From Paraphaeosphaeria minitans (Eukaryota > Ascomycota > Dothideomycetes > Pleosporales > Didymosphaeriaceae), in contig WJXW01000001.1 in NCBI GenBank assembly GCA_015832175.1, positions 2,542,001-2,606,000 of the forward strand: 64,000 nt of DNA. Direction: 5' to 3'. The notes beneath the pieces were generated by a model, which saw nothing but the letters and a program-made list of their open reading frames with translations, made no database searches and was not told the origin of the DNA. Below are positions 1 to 12,536 of this stretch, piece after piece. Made by a program: the position numbers and the translations under genes. Every line of letters starts with the position of its first letter. Position 1 is the stretch's first letter.

Positions 1-440
1 AAGTTGGAGCAGTCCAGGGCTGGCAGAAGCTGGACAAGGGTGAAGTGTTCGAGGGTGGCCAGACGATCAAAAGCCTGCTTTGAGAGGTCGTGGTATAGGT
101 GACGGGGTGGAGGCTTGCTTGAGAATGAATAGACAAGGCCGGCATGGCATTGACATGGGATAATGTGGGTAACGAATTCATGAACATAACATGCTGGCAA
201 AATGTAGAGATCAACATTCAATCGTCCCAGTTCTTGGAGGTGTGCCTCTGGCTTCGATTCTAATCAACTTGAGAGGCATGTCACGGATACGCTTCAATCG
301 ACCAGAACTCTCGGCATGTTAGGCTCCAAGTACGGAATGACTGTACTTCGCGATCAAGTGCATTGAGTTAGAGCTTTCAGGTTTTGCGAGCAGCCTTGGA
401 AGCACTTGGGTCAGCTAACTACATATTTACGGTAATTACA

Positions 441-640
441 GTTAGCATTACTTGGATTCTGCCCCAAACTATCTCCCGGAAAACGTCTCCAAGCCCCTTG
501 ACACCAACATTACAACTCAAATATGCCACAACTACCAATATGGACTCAAAGTGTTCGCATCGAATGAGACAAGCGTTGCGTTGTTTTGTGAGGGTGCTGG
601 TGTCTGTGATAGCGTGACGGGTCTGTTCACATGAATAGAA
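441..640 (+). other. possible coding fragment, cysteine-containing
   Basis: I do not recognise this. After a CTAAC branch-like site (about 416) and two candidate acceptors (ending near 440 and 445), a frame reads about 60 residues with three cysteines, ending in a CEGAGVC-type motif and a TGA at 632-634. The same frame stays open past that stop to beyond 760 with more cysteines (GCTAIGNC). This looks like either the last exon of a gene starting further left or a decayed small secreted protein. A 104-aa frame lies on the other strand over the same bases and cannot be excluded. Low confidence. Confidence 0.2.
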
Positions 641-1029
641 GGGTGCACGGCGATTGGGAATTGTAACACCGTTATCTACGCAACGGCCATTGGACTTGTT
701 CGATGGCAAATAATTTTTGATCCCTGGTATCAAGCCTGGTGCGACGGTGACGGTCAGTACGTACCTACCTCAATATACAAATTTCCGTTTTCAGGCAACT
801 CGTTTTCTTCTCTTCCGCGCCGCAACTCCCCGCCACGACCACCACGAAAACAAACATCAGGCCATGCGCATCACAGGCTTGGACAAAGTCAGCGCAACGC
901 CTTGTCGCTGGCAACACTGCCCTCGCGCGAGATTGACAGCTTTGCGCGAACGCTGATTGCACGGACCACCGCCCACGTCCCCGCACTGTTGTCGCCATTC
1001 GCATAGAGGACCGCGAACACCCGCGCCAG

Positions 1030-3300
1030 ATGTCGCTGGTGCCGTACGTGCCAGCCGAGTCGCGGGAGATTGTTTTGTGAGTTTCTTGCTTCTGCGCCGC
1101 GCTCCGCTGTCAGTTTCGTCGAACATGGGCTCATCATCGTCACAGGCGCCATGGCTCCGCTGTCGTGGTATACGACCAGCTCTCCCGGCAGCTCTCCCTC
1201 CGCGATGCCTCGCACTCCGCCGATATGGAAAACCCCTCCTGCCCGTACTGCCACCGCCCATACCACGAAGATCTACCCACTGACAGCGACGACGGCGAAG
1301 AGCACGAACACGGCCAATACCAGGATGCGCAGGCCGGCTTCGTCAACCCTGGGTACTTCCAGATGTTGCGCCGTAGCCAGCCTAGCTCCGCAGAGGGTTC
1401 GCGCCCGTCGTCGCCGCATAAGCAGCTGGCACCAGCGCCCATAAGCGGCGTGGGCGGCCAGCTACATGCGCCTGAGGGCGCCGAATTTGTGGGCAGCACG
1501 CCAGCACCGCAGAGGCAACACAACATCTCGAAACATGCATTTAGTCCAAATTATTTCAAAACGTTCTTCGTTGAAGAGCGTGAACTAGGAAGGGGCGGAA
1601 AAGGTGTCGTCTTGCTGGTACGACACATGCTGGATAAGGTTGATTTGGGCATGTTCGCATGCAAGCGGGTGCCCGTGGGCGACGACCATGAATGGCTTGA
1701 AAAGGTTTTGATCGAGGTGCAGCTACTGCAGAACCTCTCACACCAGAATCTGGTCTCCTACCGGCACGTATGGCTCGAGGACTACAAGATCAATACCTTT
1801 GGCCCTAGCATTCCATGTGCGTTCATCTTGCAGCAGTATTGCAACGGAGGTGACCTGCACAGCTACATTCTGGGCGGAATGGGCAAGACGATGAGCACGG
1901 AGCAGCTCAAAGAGCGACTGAGGAGGCGATCCAAAGGGCAGATGGAAGATCCTCAGAACCTGAACGGCCCACGAAGAATGCACTTCGAAGAGATCATATC
2001 GTTTTTTAAGGACATTACGTCTGGGCTGAACCATCTACACGCGAACGGGTACATCCATCGGGACCTCAAGCCAAGCAATTGCTTGCTGCACAACACTGGG
2101 CGAAAGGTTCGCGTTTTGGTTAGCGATTTTGGAGAAGTACAGGCTGCGAATGTTACAAGGAAGAGCACTGGTGCTACGGGCACCATATCGTACTGCGCGC
2201 CTGAAGTGCTGCGGCATGTGATACCACACGGGCCCCTTGGCAACTTCACCACCAAATCGGACATCTTCTCTCTGGGAATGATAGTTTACTTCATGTGCTT
2301 TGCGCGGCTACCGTACCAAGAGGCGGATGGCATCGACGAAGATAACGAGGATTTGGATAAGCTCCGAGCCGAGATATCGGAATGGGTTGGTTTCGACGAT
2401 GAAAGAAGGGTTCGCACAGATCTGCCCGAGAAGCTGTATCGCTCTCTCAAGCATCTGCTCGCACTGCGTCCGGATGAACGACCCACAACAGAAGAGATTT
2501 TGCGCGCTTTGAAGACGCCCTCTCTTCTCGATGAGTTCAGCGGCTTCGCTGGCCCTTCTAGCCTGGATGATGTGGGAAGCAGGATATCGAGAGTAGACAC
2601 TCCGACTCCGGCTCCCTCACCCGCTCATCGAAAAAGAAGCTCAGTGCAATATACTCGCCCAGGTCGCTCAAAGCTAAGTCAGAATCCCTCGGCTGCAGGC
2701 CACACTTCGCCCAGTCCACCACCCCCGAAAGTCGAGATAGAGCGAGCCACCACACCTCCAGACTCGGCAGGATCCGTCATCTTGCGCCCACGCAAAGTCG
2801 ACCTCCCGCCACCATTATCCCCTCACCGTCACCGCAGCCCCTCATCAGGACTTTCACCGCGTCTCATGCTCCCGCCTCCTCCACCTCGTAACCTTCATAC
2901 ACGCTTCTCCACTCTCCTACACAATCCGACCTTTGTCAGTATTGCCAAGATATCCCTGTTTATTGCAAAAGCGTTCTCATTGTTTAGTCCCTGTCAGCCA
3001 TATGCGACGGACCCATGGGTAGTGTATCCGTTGCTTTGCTTTGCTTCATTGGATTTCTTATTCCTGGGGTTCGGATTTACGTATAGAGGTCACTATAGGG
3101 GACTTGGGGGCCTGGCAGGATCACTGATACTATTCCTGTTGCATGCAGCAGTGGTTGCAATGCTGATGAAGTGGAATAGGCTGTGCTTGAGGCGAGTTCC
3201 TTGGGAGGAGCAGGAGATTGGAGGGTATAGAGAGGTGGATGGGGACATGATGCTTCCGTGGGAGGTTCGTATGATGAATGCAGGAGGCACGAATGGATGA
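1030..3300 (+). CDS. IKS1: IKS1-like serine/threonine protein kinase with C-terminal membrane segments
   Basis: Exons 1030-1076 and 1146-3300 (intron of 69 nt, GTGAGT...CAG) give 733 aa. The first exon encodes MSLVPYVPAESREIV and joins in frame to RHGSAVVVYDQLSRQLSLRD, the conserved N-terminus of the fungal Iks1 family. An early CPYC motif follows. The kinase domain runs from about 158 to 500: Gly loop LGRGGKG (163-169), ATP lysine in FACKR (K189), HRDLKPSN (320-327), DFG (343-345) and APE (367-369), so all catalytic residues are present. A Ser/Pro-rich linker follows, then two hydrophobic stretches near 640-690 that probably anchor the protein in a membrane, as in yeast Iks1. Its substrate is not known to me. 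The family assignment rests on overall layout. The upstream start is preferred because the downstream frame has no good ATG before MENPSCPYC. Confidence 0.88.
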
Positions 3301-3604
3301 TATCTTCCCAAAGCAATACAAAGCTACAACACTAAGGTGCTGCTCCAACGTCACTCAGCCTCTCGAAGTCTGCATAATATACACGTTCATTTCACCTGTG
3401 TGCTGAGCATTTGGTCGTAACTGTGCCTGCATCTTTTACAGCATGAAGGCTTTTTGATAGCGCCGCAAACGATTGCAAATTCATATACGATTCAGCCTGA
3501 GCACCCACTCTACTCAAAGCAGCTGCCCCAAATCCAAACATCACACCGCTGGTAGTCTTGATGGCCTACACATCTTCACATCAACCAGCCTACCCGCCAA
3601 CAAG

Positions 3605-3917
3605 ATGTATCTCATCGACATGCTCCTCGCGTATTTCGGCTTCACCGCCGTCGGCTACCTCCTCCCCGACGGCGTCAACATCTACAAGAACAGTGTCAGC
3701 TCGAACCTGTCCGCCACCGTCACCAATGCTCAGAATTTGAATTGCATTACTTGCTGGTTCTTTGCGTTAGTTCATGAAAGAGTCGATGGGTGGATAGAGA
3801 AAACTAATACTGAGCAGAGGTGACAACTGCGGAGGCGACGTCGCGTGGTACACTCTAATTGCGCCAAAGAAGAAGGTCTATTTCAACCTGGAAAGGAGCT
3901 ATATCTGCAGAACGTGA
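3605..3917 (+). CDS. small cysteine-containing protein, possibly secreted
   Basis: Exons 3605-3765 and 3818-3917, with a 52-nt intron (GTTAGT, branch ACTAAT, CAG), give 86 aa. The N-terminal 20 residues are hydrophobic (MYLIDMLLAYFGFTAVGYLL) and could be a signal peptide or anchor, although an Asp sits in the stretch and no basic residue precedes it. Four cysteines at 47, 50, 58 and 84 could form two disulfides. The motif CITCWFFAGDNCGGD spans the splice junction, which supports the intron: read-through would end at the TGA at 3822-3824. I do not recognise a family. The profile fits small secreted proteins or effectors of filamentous ascomycetes, but that is inference. The gene lies alone between IKS1 and the PPC89-like gene. 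Confidence 0.55.
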
Positions 3918-4420
3918 GGTGGGTCAGGTATGGGCTCTAAGAGTTCAGGGCATCTACGGTACGCGGTGTGAGTAGTAGCACGGATGAAAGTGGGCACAAG
4001 GATGCTTGCAAGTGGTGGCGGTGTCTGATCATAGCCTGCACTCACTATGGACGTATCTATTTAAGATTCTATTCCCGTTCCCCATACATCAATCCAAGTA
4101 GTCAGGTATTATGAATGGAAAACATGGTGGGGCGGGCGCATGGCCGCACGTGAGAGCGCTCCCTTTAGGCGTAGCGCCGGCACTTTGGTGTGTTTACCCC
4201 GATGTTATCATCCTCGTCAACACGTCCCCAGCCGTTTGAATTCCCACATCGCACCTTCCATCGAGCGCGCCAGACTGCACTTCTTCCCCGTGCTTGCGAT
4301 TACTGCTTGAACAACATTTCGACTTCACTATTCTAAGAAGCATCTCTTTACATCCCCTAGATACCAGATCTGCTACGCGACGCGCCGGAACCTGGCTGCC
4401 CGCAGCCTCAAGTTCACATA
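3918..4420. other. intergenic, nothing recognised
   Basis: About 500 bases between the small gene and the PPC89-like gene. I see no coding frame, repeat or RNA gene. The last part is presumably promoter and 5' leader of the downstream gene. Confidence 0.5.
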
Positions 4421-7400
4421 ATGCAGTCGTCTCCACCCTATAGTGAGGGGAAAGCAAGAGCGATACGGGAGCTCTCTCAGAGTTTGAACCACAGCCAACG
4501 ATCGCTTTCGTCGGTGCATTCAGCGGCAAGCGAGTCAAATCCAACTAAGCGCTCCGGCTTTGGCGACACAACGGACGACTTCTTCAATGACCCCAATGTT
4601 CTGATGTCAACACAGCACAACATCGAGGACGAGACAAACACACTTCCCAAATACCCACGTATACGGTCCACCGCGAAAAAGGCTAACGCGTGGCGTATGC
4701 CTCAGCTCGAGATTAATCCGGACACCTCAATGGTCAACAAAGAATTCGGCGATTTCGATCATAGCATCTCCGACGACGAGGTTGATGCCGTCGAACAGGC
4801 ACGCGGCGATCACCGCAGCAACCGCGGTACACCAGCTAGAATGAGCTCCCACGGCTTCGACAGCCTCTACGACATCACACCTCCAACCGGTCGGTCACGC
4901 AAATCATACACAGCCGATATGGGCAGTCTCCGTCGCGACGCGCAAATCCGACGCGCTTCGCGCAACGACATGGACAACGGCGCATCCCCGCGTCCGGGCA
5001 GTACGCGCAACTCGCCTGCGCTCTCATCCAAACAGGAGCGCAAACGCGCGTCTCTTGCTCAGCTCCACGCGAAGCTGTCCGAAGACGAGTCTGGTCTGAT
5101 GCAGGAGCGCCCGCCTACCACTACGTTCCAACACAGCACAAGCACGCGATGGGGCAACCCTCGAAGCCGACAGACCTCACTTCAGATGGACGGAAACGTA
5201 GACGCGTCACAACACCTCACTGCTACACCGCGATCACGGCCCGCTACCGCACAGAATCCCACCGCGCAGTCTTTTATTCTCCCCGATCTTCCTAATCTCA
5301 CTGAGCTGGTTTCCGGTGTGTTCGAAGACGGCACGCCTGTGTTCTCCAAGAACGCGCCGATGCGGTCGCGATTTGTTGCGCCTGGTAAAGGTGGCAATGG
5401 TGGTCGACAACCTTTGCACATTCCAGTGGATAGCGTCCCCATTCCCAAGGACGAAAAGGCTATCTTTGCGGCTCTCCAGCTGCTGCAAGACAAGGTGGCC
5501 CAGATGGAGCACGAGCGTGCCGAACAGGAGAATAAGATTGAGGACCAGGAACTGGAGATCATCGAGCTCAAGGCTTCAGCGCAAGCGCAAGCTCAGTTTA
5601 GGCGGAGCGACAGTGCGCTAGGTTCCACAGATGGAGAGGGTTCTGGCAAGGCATCCTGGAAGGTTGAGAAGACGCGTATGTATAACTACTCACCGTGCTC
5701 GCGACAGAGCTAACGAGAAATCAACAGGGCTCGATGCAACAGTACAGACGCTGCGTACCAAGCTAGATCGTACAGAGCGCAAGATTGCCGTAGTCGAGAT
5801 CGAGAAGAAACGCCTTAACGCCGAACGGGACAACATGACGAGCCAGCTCGGCGTGGCCTTCCAGACTTGCGAGGAATTGAAGGTCGACAAGCAGGCCCTG
5901 AATGCCGAAAATGGAGCTCTCCGCGAGCAAATTGACATATTGAGGGCTGAGATCGAGCACCTCCGAGACGAGCTGGAGCTGGAGCAAGCCCAGTACCGCG
6001 ACGAAACGGTCAACCTCCGACGGCAACTGGAGCAGACTGAAGATGCAACTCAGCGACAGAAAGTTACTCTCCAAGCTGAGCTGCGCAACGCTCGCGCCCA
6101 GCAAGATGAGCAGACACAGCAGCTTGCAAGAAAAGAGGCCGAGCTTCATAAAGCTCGTCAAGAGCAAGCCGAGTACGCCAGGCTCCAGGCTGACCACGAA
6201 GCCTTGAGGACGCAGCTAGCCACTTTGAAAGCGAAGCGAGAGGCTGATCTTCTTCGCTGGACGGAACAAGAAGCTTCGTTGAAGGAAAAAGTAGAGCGAA
6301 GGGACGAGACTATCCGCCATTTCCAGGACAACACGCAGGAACAGACGAATGAGGCCATGCGACTCGAGAACCAGCGACTCCGCGATGAGCTTGCTCAAGA
6401 GGCTACGCAACACGATGAAGATAACCAACTTTGGGCAGAGAAGGAGAAGATCCTGAACCGCAAAATTGCTCAGCGAGCTTCAACTGCTCGGGAAACCCTC
6501 GATATGACTCGCGAGATACTTTCGATGCGTGAGGCGAACGGCCAATCGTCGAACGTACGCCGAACTGCTACAGTCGACCAAGAGAACATCTTCGATGAGC
6601 CCATTCAGCGGAAGCCGAGCCATCGTCGCGATGAGAACACTCGCACTCGGATCAGGAGCCGTGTCCAGGAAGAATCCCGCACCAGCCGAGCAAATGCTTC
6701 ATTCCAGTCTAGCCAGTTCGAAGAGAGCCCGCGGAAGCCGTACATGAAGACTACCAAGACCGGTCGCACCGTCTCCGCTCCCATGTCCCAACATAGGAAG
6801 TACGTTGAGGAGAACGGCAGTGATGCAGAGTCTACGACCGACATTTCCCTTGCTCCACGAGTGATCTATGACGAGAAGCGGGGTGGGTCATCTGCAAGGA
6901 GGCCTTCAAGCACCGTTCAAGCACCTCCGGATCTGGAATATACCGAGCTGAGCTTCATCTCTGGCGCGGCAATCGCGGATCTGCGTCGTCAGCTTGAAGA
7001 GGAGCGCGCCGCTATGCGTGCTCGTCCAGCATCAGTGCCTCTGGTTGATCGCGAGAACACCGTGCGCTCTCAGAGGACCGCTCGTGATGAGACGGTCCGT
7101 TCTGAGAGGATGGGTCGCGAGGGTACAGCACGCTCTGTAACCTCCGAAAAGAGTGCCCGCCAGCCTTCTCTACCTCGCAAATCGTCTATGAAAGATGTCA
7201 CGAAAACCAATCTGACACAGTTCGAAGAGGACTTGACCCGCGACGCGTCTGCCCTGGACAATGCTAATGGCGAGGCAACCCACACCAACCAGACTGCCAT
7301 CGACGCATCAATGCTCAGCAATACGAGTCGTCGCCGCCGCAGCGCCCCTACGGAGATGACCTCGGCCTTCATCATACCTGATCTCACGCTCGTTACTCTC

Positions 7401-8036
7401 AAGCAAGCAACCACCAAGGTCGAAATCTCGCAGAAGCTTAATATGAAGCATCACGACAACGAGAACTGCACCGTCTGCCGCCGGACCGAGGCAAACGCAA
7501 CCACAGAGTCTCTTCGAGTTCCTAAGCTCGTCCCTGTCTCATCGCGCATGCCCGACGATGCAGACGCTACCATGCGCCCCGCCCGCTCACCCAAGGAAGC
7601 TCTCGCCCTGGTTGTCAAGGAGCTCCGCGATGAGCGCATCCACCTTCACGCGGAGCTAGCCGTTGCCCGCGCTATGCTCGAATCACTCGACCCAAGCCTT
7701 GGCCGGAAGAAGCGTGCGGCGCTGGAAAACGAGATTACAAACTTGCTTGCCAGGATCAAGGTCAAAGATGACCAGATCTACAACCTCTACGATGTGCTTG
7801 AGGGCCAGCAGGATGGTGACATTACCGAGCAGTTTGTTGAGGGAGTGACGGAGGAGATCAGGGCGCAGGACGAGGAGGTGGAGAAAGAGGTGGAGAATAG
7901 GAGGAAAGGGAAGAAGGTCACCATTCAGAGCTTCCACGAGGATGAGGAGAGCATTGGGGATGAAGATGAAGAGGAGCTGCCATGGGAGGGCTTCGAAAGC
8001 ACCGGTGAGCTTAGCGGTCGTATCGGTGTGTACTAG
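4421..8036 (+). CDS. PPC89/Cep57-like spindle pole body coiled-coil protein
   Basis: Exons 4421-5675 and 5728-8036 (52-nt intron, GTATGT...CAACAG) give 1187 aa; the junction reads EKTR/LDATVQTL. The N-terminal third is Ser-rich and disordered. A coiled coil runs roughly from 345 to 670 (heptad-rich, Gln/Glu/Lys/Arg). A HHDNENCTVCRR motif lies near 998. The C-terminal block (about 1039-1110), beginning SPKEALALVVKELRDER, resembles the Cep57 microtubule-binding domain found in S. pombe Ppc89 and filamentous-fungal spindle pole proteins. The protein ends in an acidic tail. The role expected from the family is a structural scaffold at the spindle pole body. A motif of the form F-I-(I/L)-P-D-L occurs twice, near 284 and 963. 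The name PPC89 is assigned from architecture only. Confidence 0.8.
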
Positions 8037-10212
8037 ACCATTTTCCGGTCTGTTGAGAGGGAGCCTTGTGTTGGTGTCGTGGTTTTGCATTGAACATTCA
8101 ACATCGGCGCTTGATGACTTTGGGTTTCAAGGCTAAGGTCCGGCGTTTTGTGTAGGAGGATGGGCATTGTTACGGAGCATTGGGTATTGGGAGTGTCTGC
8201 CTTCATGGATTTCTCATTTTCGATTCTTCTTTCCTATTAACTGGTCGTGGTACCAGGTTGTCCTTGGTTATACGAGAAGTTGGGTTGGGCAACGTTTTTG
8301 TGTCTCTAGTGGATTTCTGACATGGTGGCATCCTGCGGCTCTGAACCGTGTGCTTTGACTCACCCCTTGCGGGTTCGAGTTGGTGCGTGGGTTGGAGGTG
8401 TGGTTTGACGCCGCTGTGCTGATGAGCTGGAATGCAAGGAATGTTGGCAATCTCAAATGTCGTACTCTACAGAATGCAATCATCAGATAAAAGTACACTC
8501 GGCTTGGACACCATGACCACGTCTGAATCACTTTAATAAACCATATTTTCTTTCCTTGATCATTATAGTGCCGGTACACCAGCGTAGCCACGTACAGTAC
8601 TAGAACACAAGTCCGAGTACAGCGTGTTACCTCAGAATAGGTACCTAATACGTAGGCCGACTGTACTCAGACTTTCGGCCTGGTGGCTGTAGCCGGGTTG
8701 TATGGTATCACTCCAGTAACCTTCCAGGCAAAGTGCTCCACCAGGCTCGAAGCAGAAGCGTTCGCCTGGCTACCTATGGAAGTACAAGGCTCCAGTCATA
8801 CCCGGCAAGGGCATAACCTTATCGACTGCAAGTAATCCTCGGCGAACCTCATGCTCGACATTTCAGAAGAAAGGAGGAACGATGCCCTCGGGCCAAACCA
8901 GTGCTCCGTGCCCCGAGACAACCCAAGGCCACATACCTGAGTGACTGGCTCTCTAGCATCGTCGTCGGCTCGAACCGAGTGAACAAGATTTGCGCTAGGG
9001 GATCTAATTTATAACTCATAGCGTCTTCCATCGTGCCTTCTCGAACAAGATTACCCACGCGGCAGACGCGATGGAATGAGTAGCATCGCTCGTGCACCAC
9101 AGTCCGCCTACTATGTAGTTCGCACCACACGCTGATAGCAGGCCATGACCTGAGGGCAGAGGAGTCTCTTCATGATGTACCTACTCATCGCGGATCCCAT
9201 TGATGAAGCCGTGCCGCCGAGCTCACGATGTCTCTGGAAGAGTCCGCCAATGAGACGGGCCCGTAGGTAGGTGCCTAGGTAGGTACCCATTCCAACGTCG
9301 CCCGCGCTTGGCACGCATCAATGTGAAACGCTATTCCATCGTCCACGTTTGATCTTCGAGTCGATGCAATGCAAGTGCTAGACGAGGGCATCTGTCACGC
9401 AGGGTGGGTGTTGGAAGACGGCGCTGCCCGGCACCAGAGTTTTGCAGCGATGTTCGGGAGGGTGCCACTGACCGATGGGGTCCCGTTTTGAGGTTGTCGT
9501 CGTATGCGCCTACGCAGAGCTCAGCCCCATGGCATCATCGCCACATCGCCACATCGCCACATCGCCACAGCGTTTGGCTGCGAAGGTGGTCGCCAGCTCG
9601 CTAGTCTACGAGGCTGAATGGATATTGCCATCGCAAAAGGTGCCGAGGTGCTTACCTGCCGTGGATGCCAAGGTGGCGTGTAAGCAGAATCATGGTGGGA
9701 GTCCCGACAAAAGATGCTCGTCGGCTGGCGACGGGTGTGATCGTATCCAAGGGTATGATGATGTTCAGCTTGGCATGGTGGTGCCACTTGTAGGCGCAAG
9801 GAACGTAGGACATCAGCATAGGAAGGCCGCATTTGCTTAGCTGGCGTCCATGGACTGAAGACTGGTATGCAGTTCACGTGGATACGATGCGAGGACGGAG
9901 ATTGCAAGGGCACGAGCAAGGGACGCAAAGAGCCCGTGGTATCGATATTTCGGAGTCATCTTTCATTATCGTCTGCGCATGATGCGAGACGTATGCTATG
10001 TGTGCTATGGATATCTCAAGGGCACGCCGGCCATTTCGCAACCACAGAAATGCTAAAACTAAATCCCTACGCCGTCGCAATGCTATACAAATGCCAATAG
10101 TGGTGTCAATCATGTTCCAAGATATACTCAAGGGGCTCCCATCCAGTAGGTACCACATCAGCCATGTCCCCGCTAGCTTTTCGTGATATGACAAAAAGAA
10201 AATGCAATTGCA
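8037..10212. other. non-coding interval
   Basis: About 2.2 kb between the PPC89-like gene and the cyclin. The only frames are short and lack fungal codon or motif features. It holds an 8-bp repeat at 9537-9568 and several TAGGTAGGTACC-like motifs (about 8638-8648, 9262-9288, 10146). I see no RNA gene. Confidence 0.5.
9537..9568. repeat. 8-bp tandem repeat, 4 copies
   Basis: Four perfect copies of ATCGCCAC lie in non-coding sequence. Confidence 0.9.
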
Positions 10213-11268
10213 CTAGTATGCTGTTTGACGCCCGGTGTAGGCGCCAGCAAACATTCTGTTGAAGAAGCCACCCGACGTCCTTGTCTTCTTGGTGGCCTTG
10301 TCGTCATAGAGCGGCAGAGAATGTTGAAGCTTCGAATGCGTGACGGGCGCGTTGATATGTACAAGGGTAGCGCCTTGGTCTGCATCGTAGCGTCGAACAA
10401 TCGCTTCAGCGTGCTCTTCTGTGATGCTCATGGGCGAATCTGATGATTCGGAAACAGACGAACTGCGGGTCGGCGGTGAGAGCGATGGTGTTCTCGATGC
10501 AGCCCGAGAAGAGGGTCTTTGGCATGCGCGCATGTGAGTGTAGGAAGAGTACGAGGAAGCGCTGTGCATGGAGAAGTCCGAACGAGATCGCTGGTGCTCC
10601 GGAGTGAAGGTGTATTGCTGGCGAGCAAGCTCCTGCTCGCGTTCTGCGGCCCTGGCTTTCTCGGCCTGTCGTGCCTGCCAGATGCGCACGGGGGCCAGGA
10701 AAGGCTCAAGGTGGTAGTAGAGGTCATCGGGGTTGATGCGCAGGTCCCAATCCAGAAGGAAGAGGAGCTGCTTCTCCATCAGGTTGACCTCGGTGATGGA
10801 GAAGCCAGAGTTCTCGTAGCCCCGAACAGCACTGTACCTAGCCCAGTGCTTGTTCTTGGGAGACGAGTCGTTGAGGTACTTGGCAGCCAGGATGAGAGAG
10901 GCCAAGAAGATCCTGTGGACGGTACACCTCATGCCTTTAGCAACCGGAGGAAGCCGAGACTTGAGCCGGTCAAGGTAGATGAGCGAAGACATGAGGGTGG
11001 GGACCTGGACATGTGACCTCTCGACGAGAGAGGTAATGAACTCTTCGAGAGAGGGCAGAGCAGGGTCGTCGTGGGGGTTGGCAGCATGCTGGGGAGGCGA
11101 TGCTGGTGGGGTTGGCGGCAGATTCTTGTTGAGATGGGATGGTTCGCAACGGATGACTTGGGCGGCCTTGGAAGCGAGGTAAGAAATCATGTCCTGGGAG
11201 ACGGGCAGCTGGATGAAATGGTCCAGTGCAGCCTTGTTCTCGACAGCGAGGTTTGGTGAGTAAGACAT
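10213..11268 (-). CDS. Pho85-type (PCL) cyclin
   Basis: A single exon of 351 aa on the minus strand. The cyclin box spans about residues 70-180: [20 protein letters not shown], then [11 protein letters not shown], the [24 protein letters not shown] helix pair, and [18 protein letters not shown]. This pattern belongs to the Pcl1/Pcl2-like subgroup that partners the cyclin-dependent kinase Pho85 (PhoA in aspergilli) in G1 progression and morphogenesis. A segment [12 protein letters not shown] inside the box shows no splice signals and reads as genuine protein. The tail is Ser/Arg-rich and disordered, as expected for an unstable cyclin. A very long gene-free region lies upstream, which suits a heavily regulated G1 cyclin, although that is inference. 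Confidence 0.85.
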   Translation of the reverse strand: MSYSPNLAVENKAALDHFIQLPVSQDMISYLASKAAQVIRCEPSHLNKNLPPTPPASPPQHAANPHDDPALPSLEEFITSLVERSHVQVPTLMSSLIYLDRLKSRLPPVAKGMRCTVHRIFLASLILAAKYLNDSSPKNKHWARYSAVRGYENSGFSITEVNLMEKQLLFLLDWDLRINPDDLYYHLEPFLAPVRIWQARQAEKARAAEREQELARQQYTFTPEHQRSRSDFSMHSASSYSSYTHMRACQRPSSRAASRTPSLSPPTRSSSVSESSDSPMSITEEHAEAIVRRYDADQGATLVHINAPVTHSKLQHSLPLYDDKATKKTRTSGGFFNRMFAGAYTGRQTAY

Positions 11269-12232
11269 GGTAGCGATGGTGGTAGTGGTGGTGGTGATGG
11301 TGGCGATGATGAAGGTGAGAAGCTGGGTCTCTTAAACAATAGTCGACCGTGTAGTGAGGTCGAATGGGTGCGTATACAGCCTTCCCAATTGAGTGAGCCG
11401 TGCGAGGCGGAGATAGGCTGATGACCGGTCGGTGGGCTGTCTGTCGACGCAGTGTAAGCTAAGCCCTGGGCTGTAGTGTGGCTGGCGAGCGTGTATACGA
11501 CGACGGGGTGAAGGGACGGCAGGCAGAAGGATTAAGAGGAGCAGTTCCGGCCGGCGGAAAGGTGCAACGGAGGGCAAGGAAAAGAATGGAAGAACGACTG
11601 GGCGGACTGCAAGGAGTCTGTGGGGATGGCACTGCCAAAGGAAAGGAAGGGAGGGATGGTCGTGATTGGCCAGCGACCGGGTGGGCCTGCCTGCGCTGAA
11701 GGGAAGGGAGAGGATGGGAGGGGAGGGTTGAGGTGAAGCGAACTGCACTGACCGAAGAGTCTCTCGCGGGCAGCGTGATACTTATTCGCGCCCCTCGAGC
11801 GGCAGGGCACGATGCTCGTTTGAGCGGCGTGCTGGGAGGAATGCTGGTGCGGGTGGGTTGCGCGGTGGAGCTGCAGGCGCGAGCCAATGGGCGGGCGGGA
11901 TGGTGAATGTTTCGGTTGGTGCGCGCCAGCGGGTGCTCGGGCCAGGCGGTTAACTGGCGAGGGGAGAGGCGAGAGGTGCGCTCTGCACCGCTGCACTGCT
12001 ACAGGACAGGATAGCCGGAAGAGGCGTGTTTCAAGACGCCCGCCTGTCGATTCGTTGCTGGCCAGCTGTTTACCACGCCTGTTCGCTATTTCAGATCCGG
12101 CGCCTGTCAGCCAATCTCGCGACTCCGGGGCCGTCTGCGTTTCAAAGCGCGCAGAGCGTCGTTTTGGAACAAGCCGCGCTCTGCAGGCGACGCCGGTCGA
12201 GGGTAGAGCGGGTGGATGAGGATGACTGGGAG

Positions 12233-12325
12233 TTGGAAGACTGGGTTGGAAGACTGGGTTGGAAGACTGGGTTGGAAGGCTGGGTTGGAAGACTGGGTTG
12301 GATGGCTGGGCTGGATGACTGTGGG
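12233..12325. repeat. 13-bp minisatellite, about 7 copies
   Basis: The unit is TTGGAAGACTGGG. The first three copies are perfect; later copies carry substitutions (AAGGCT, ATGGCT) and a small insertion. Confidence 0.9.
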
Positions 12326-12454
12326 TTGGATGGCAGCAGCGCTGTTGATAACCAGCGTAGGCGGTGGCCGGCAGGGTGCTTCTCGCCGCGGTCGGGTGGT
12401 CTGGACTGGGTCACGATGAAAGTCGGTGTGAGGCGGTGAGTGCTGGTATGCGTG

Positions 12455-12536
12455 GAGCGTTCTGCCTCTGGACCCAGTAATGCGTGGATGGCAGTGAGCG
12501 TTCTGCCTCTGGACCCAGTAACGTGTGGATGGCAGT
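12455..12536. repeat. 41-bp tandem duplication
   Basis: Two nearly identical 41-bp units (12455-12495 and 12496-12536), each starting GAGCGTTCTGCCTCTGGACC and ending GTGGATGGCAGT. The only differences are near the ATGCG/ACGTG position. Confidence 0.9.

Noticed and set aside
8940..8990. A tRNA-like B-box (GGTTCGAGCC on the minus strand)
   Set aside because: The T-stem does not pair beyond three bases, and no A-box or acceptor stem is found at the right spacing.
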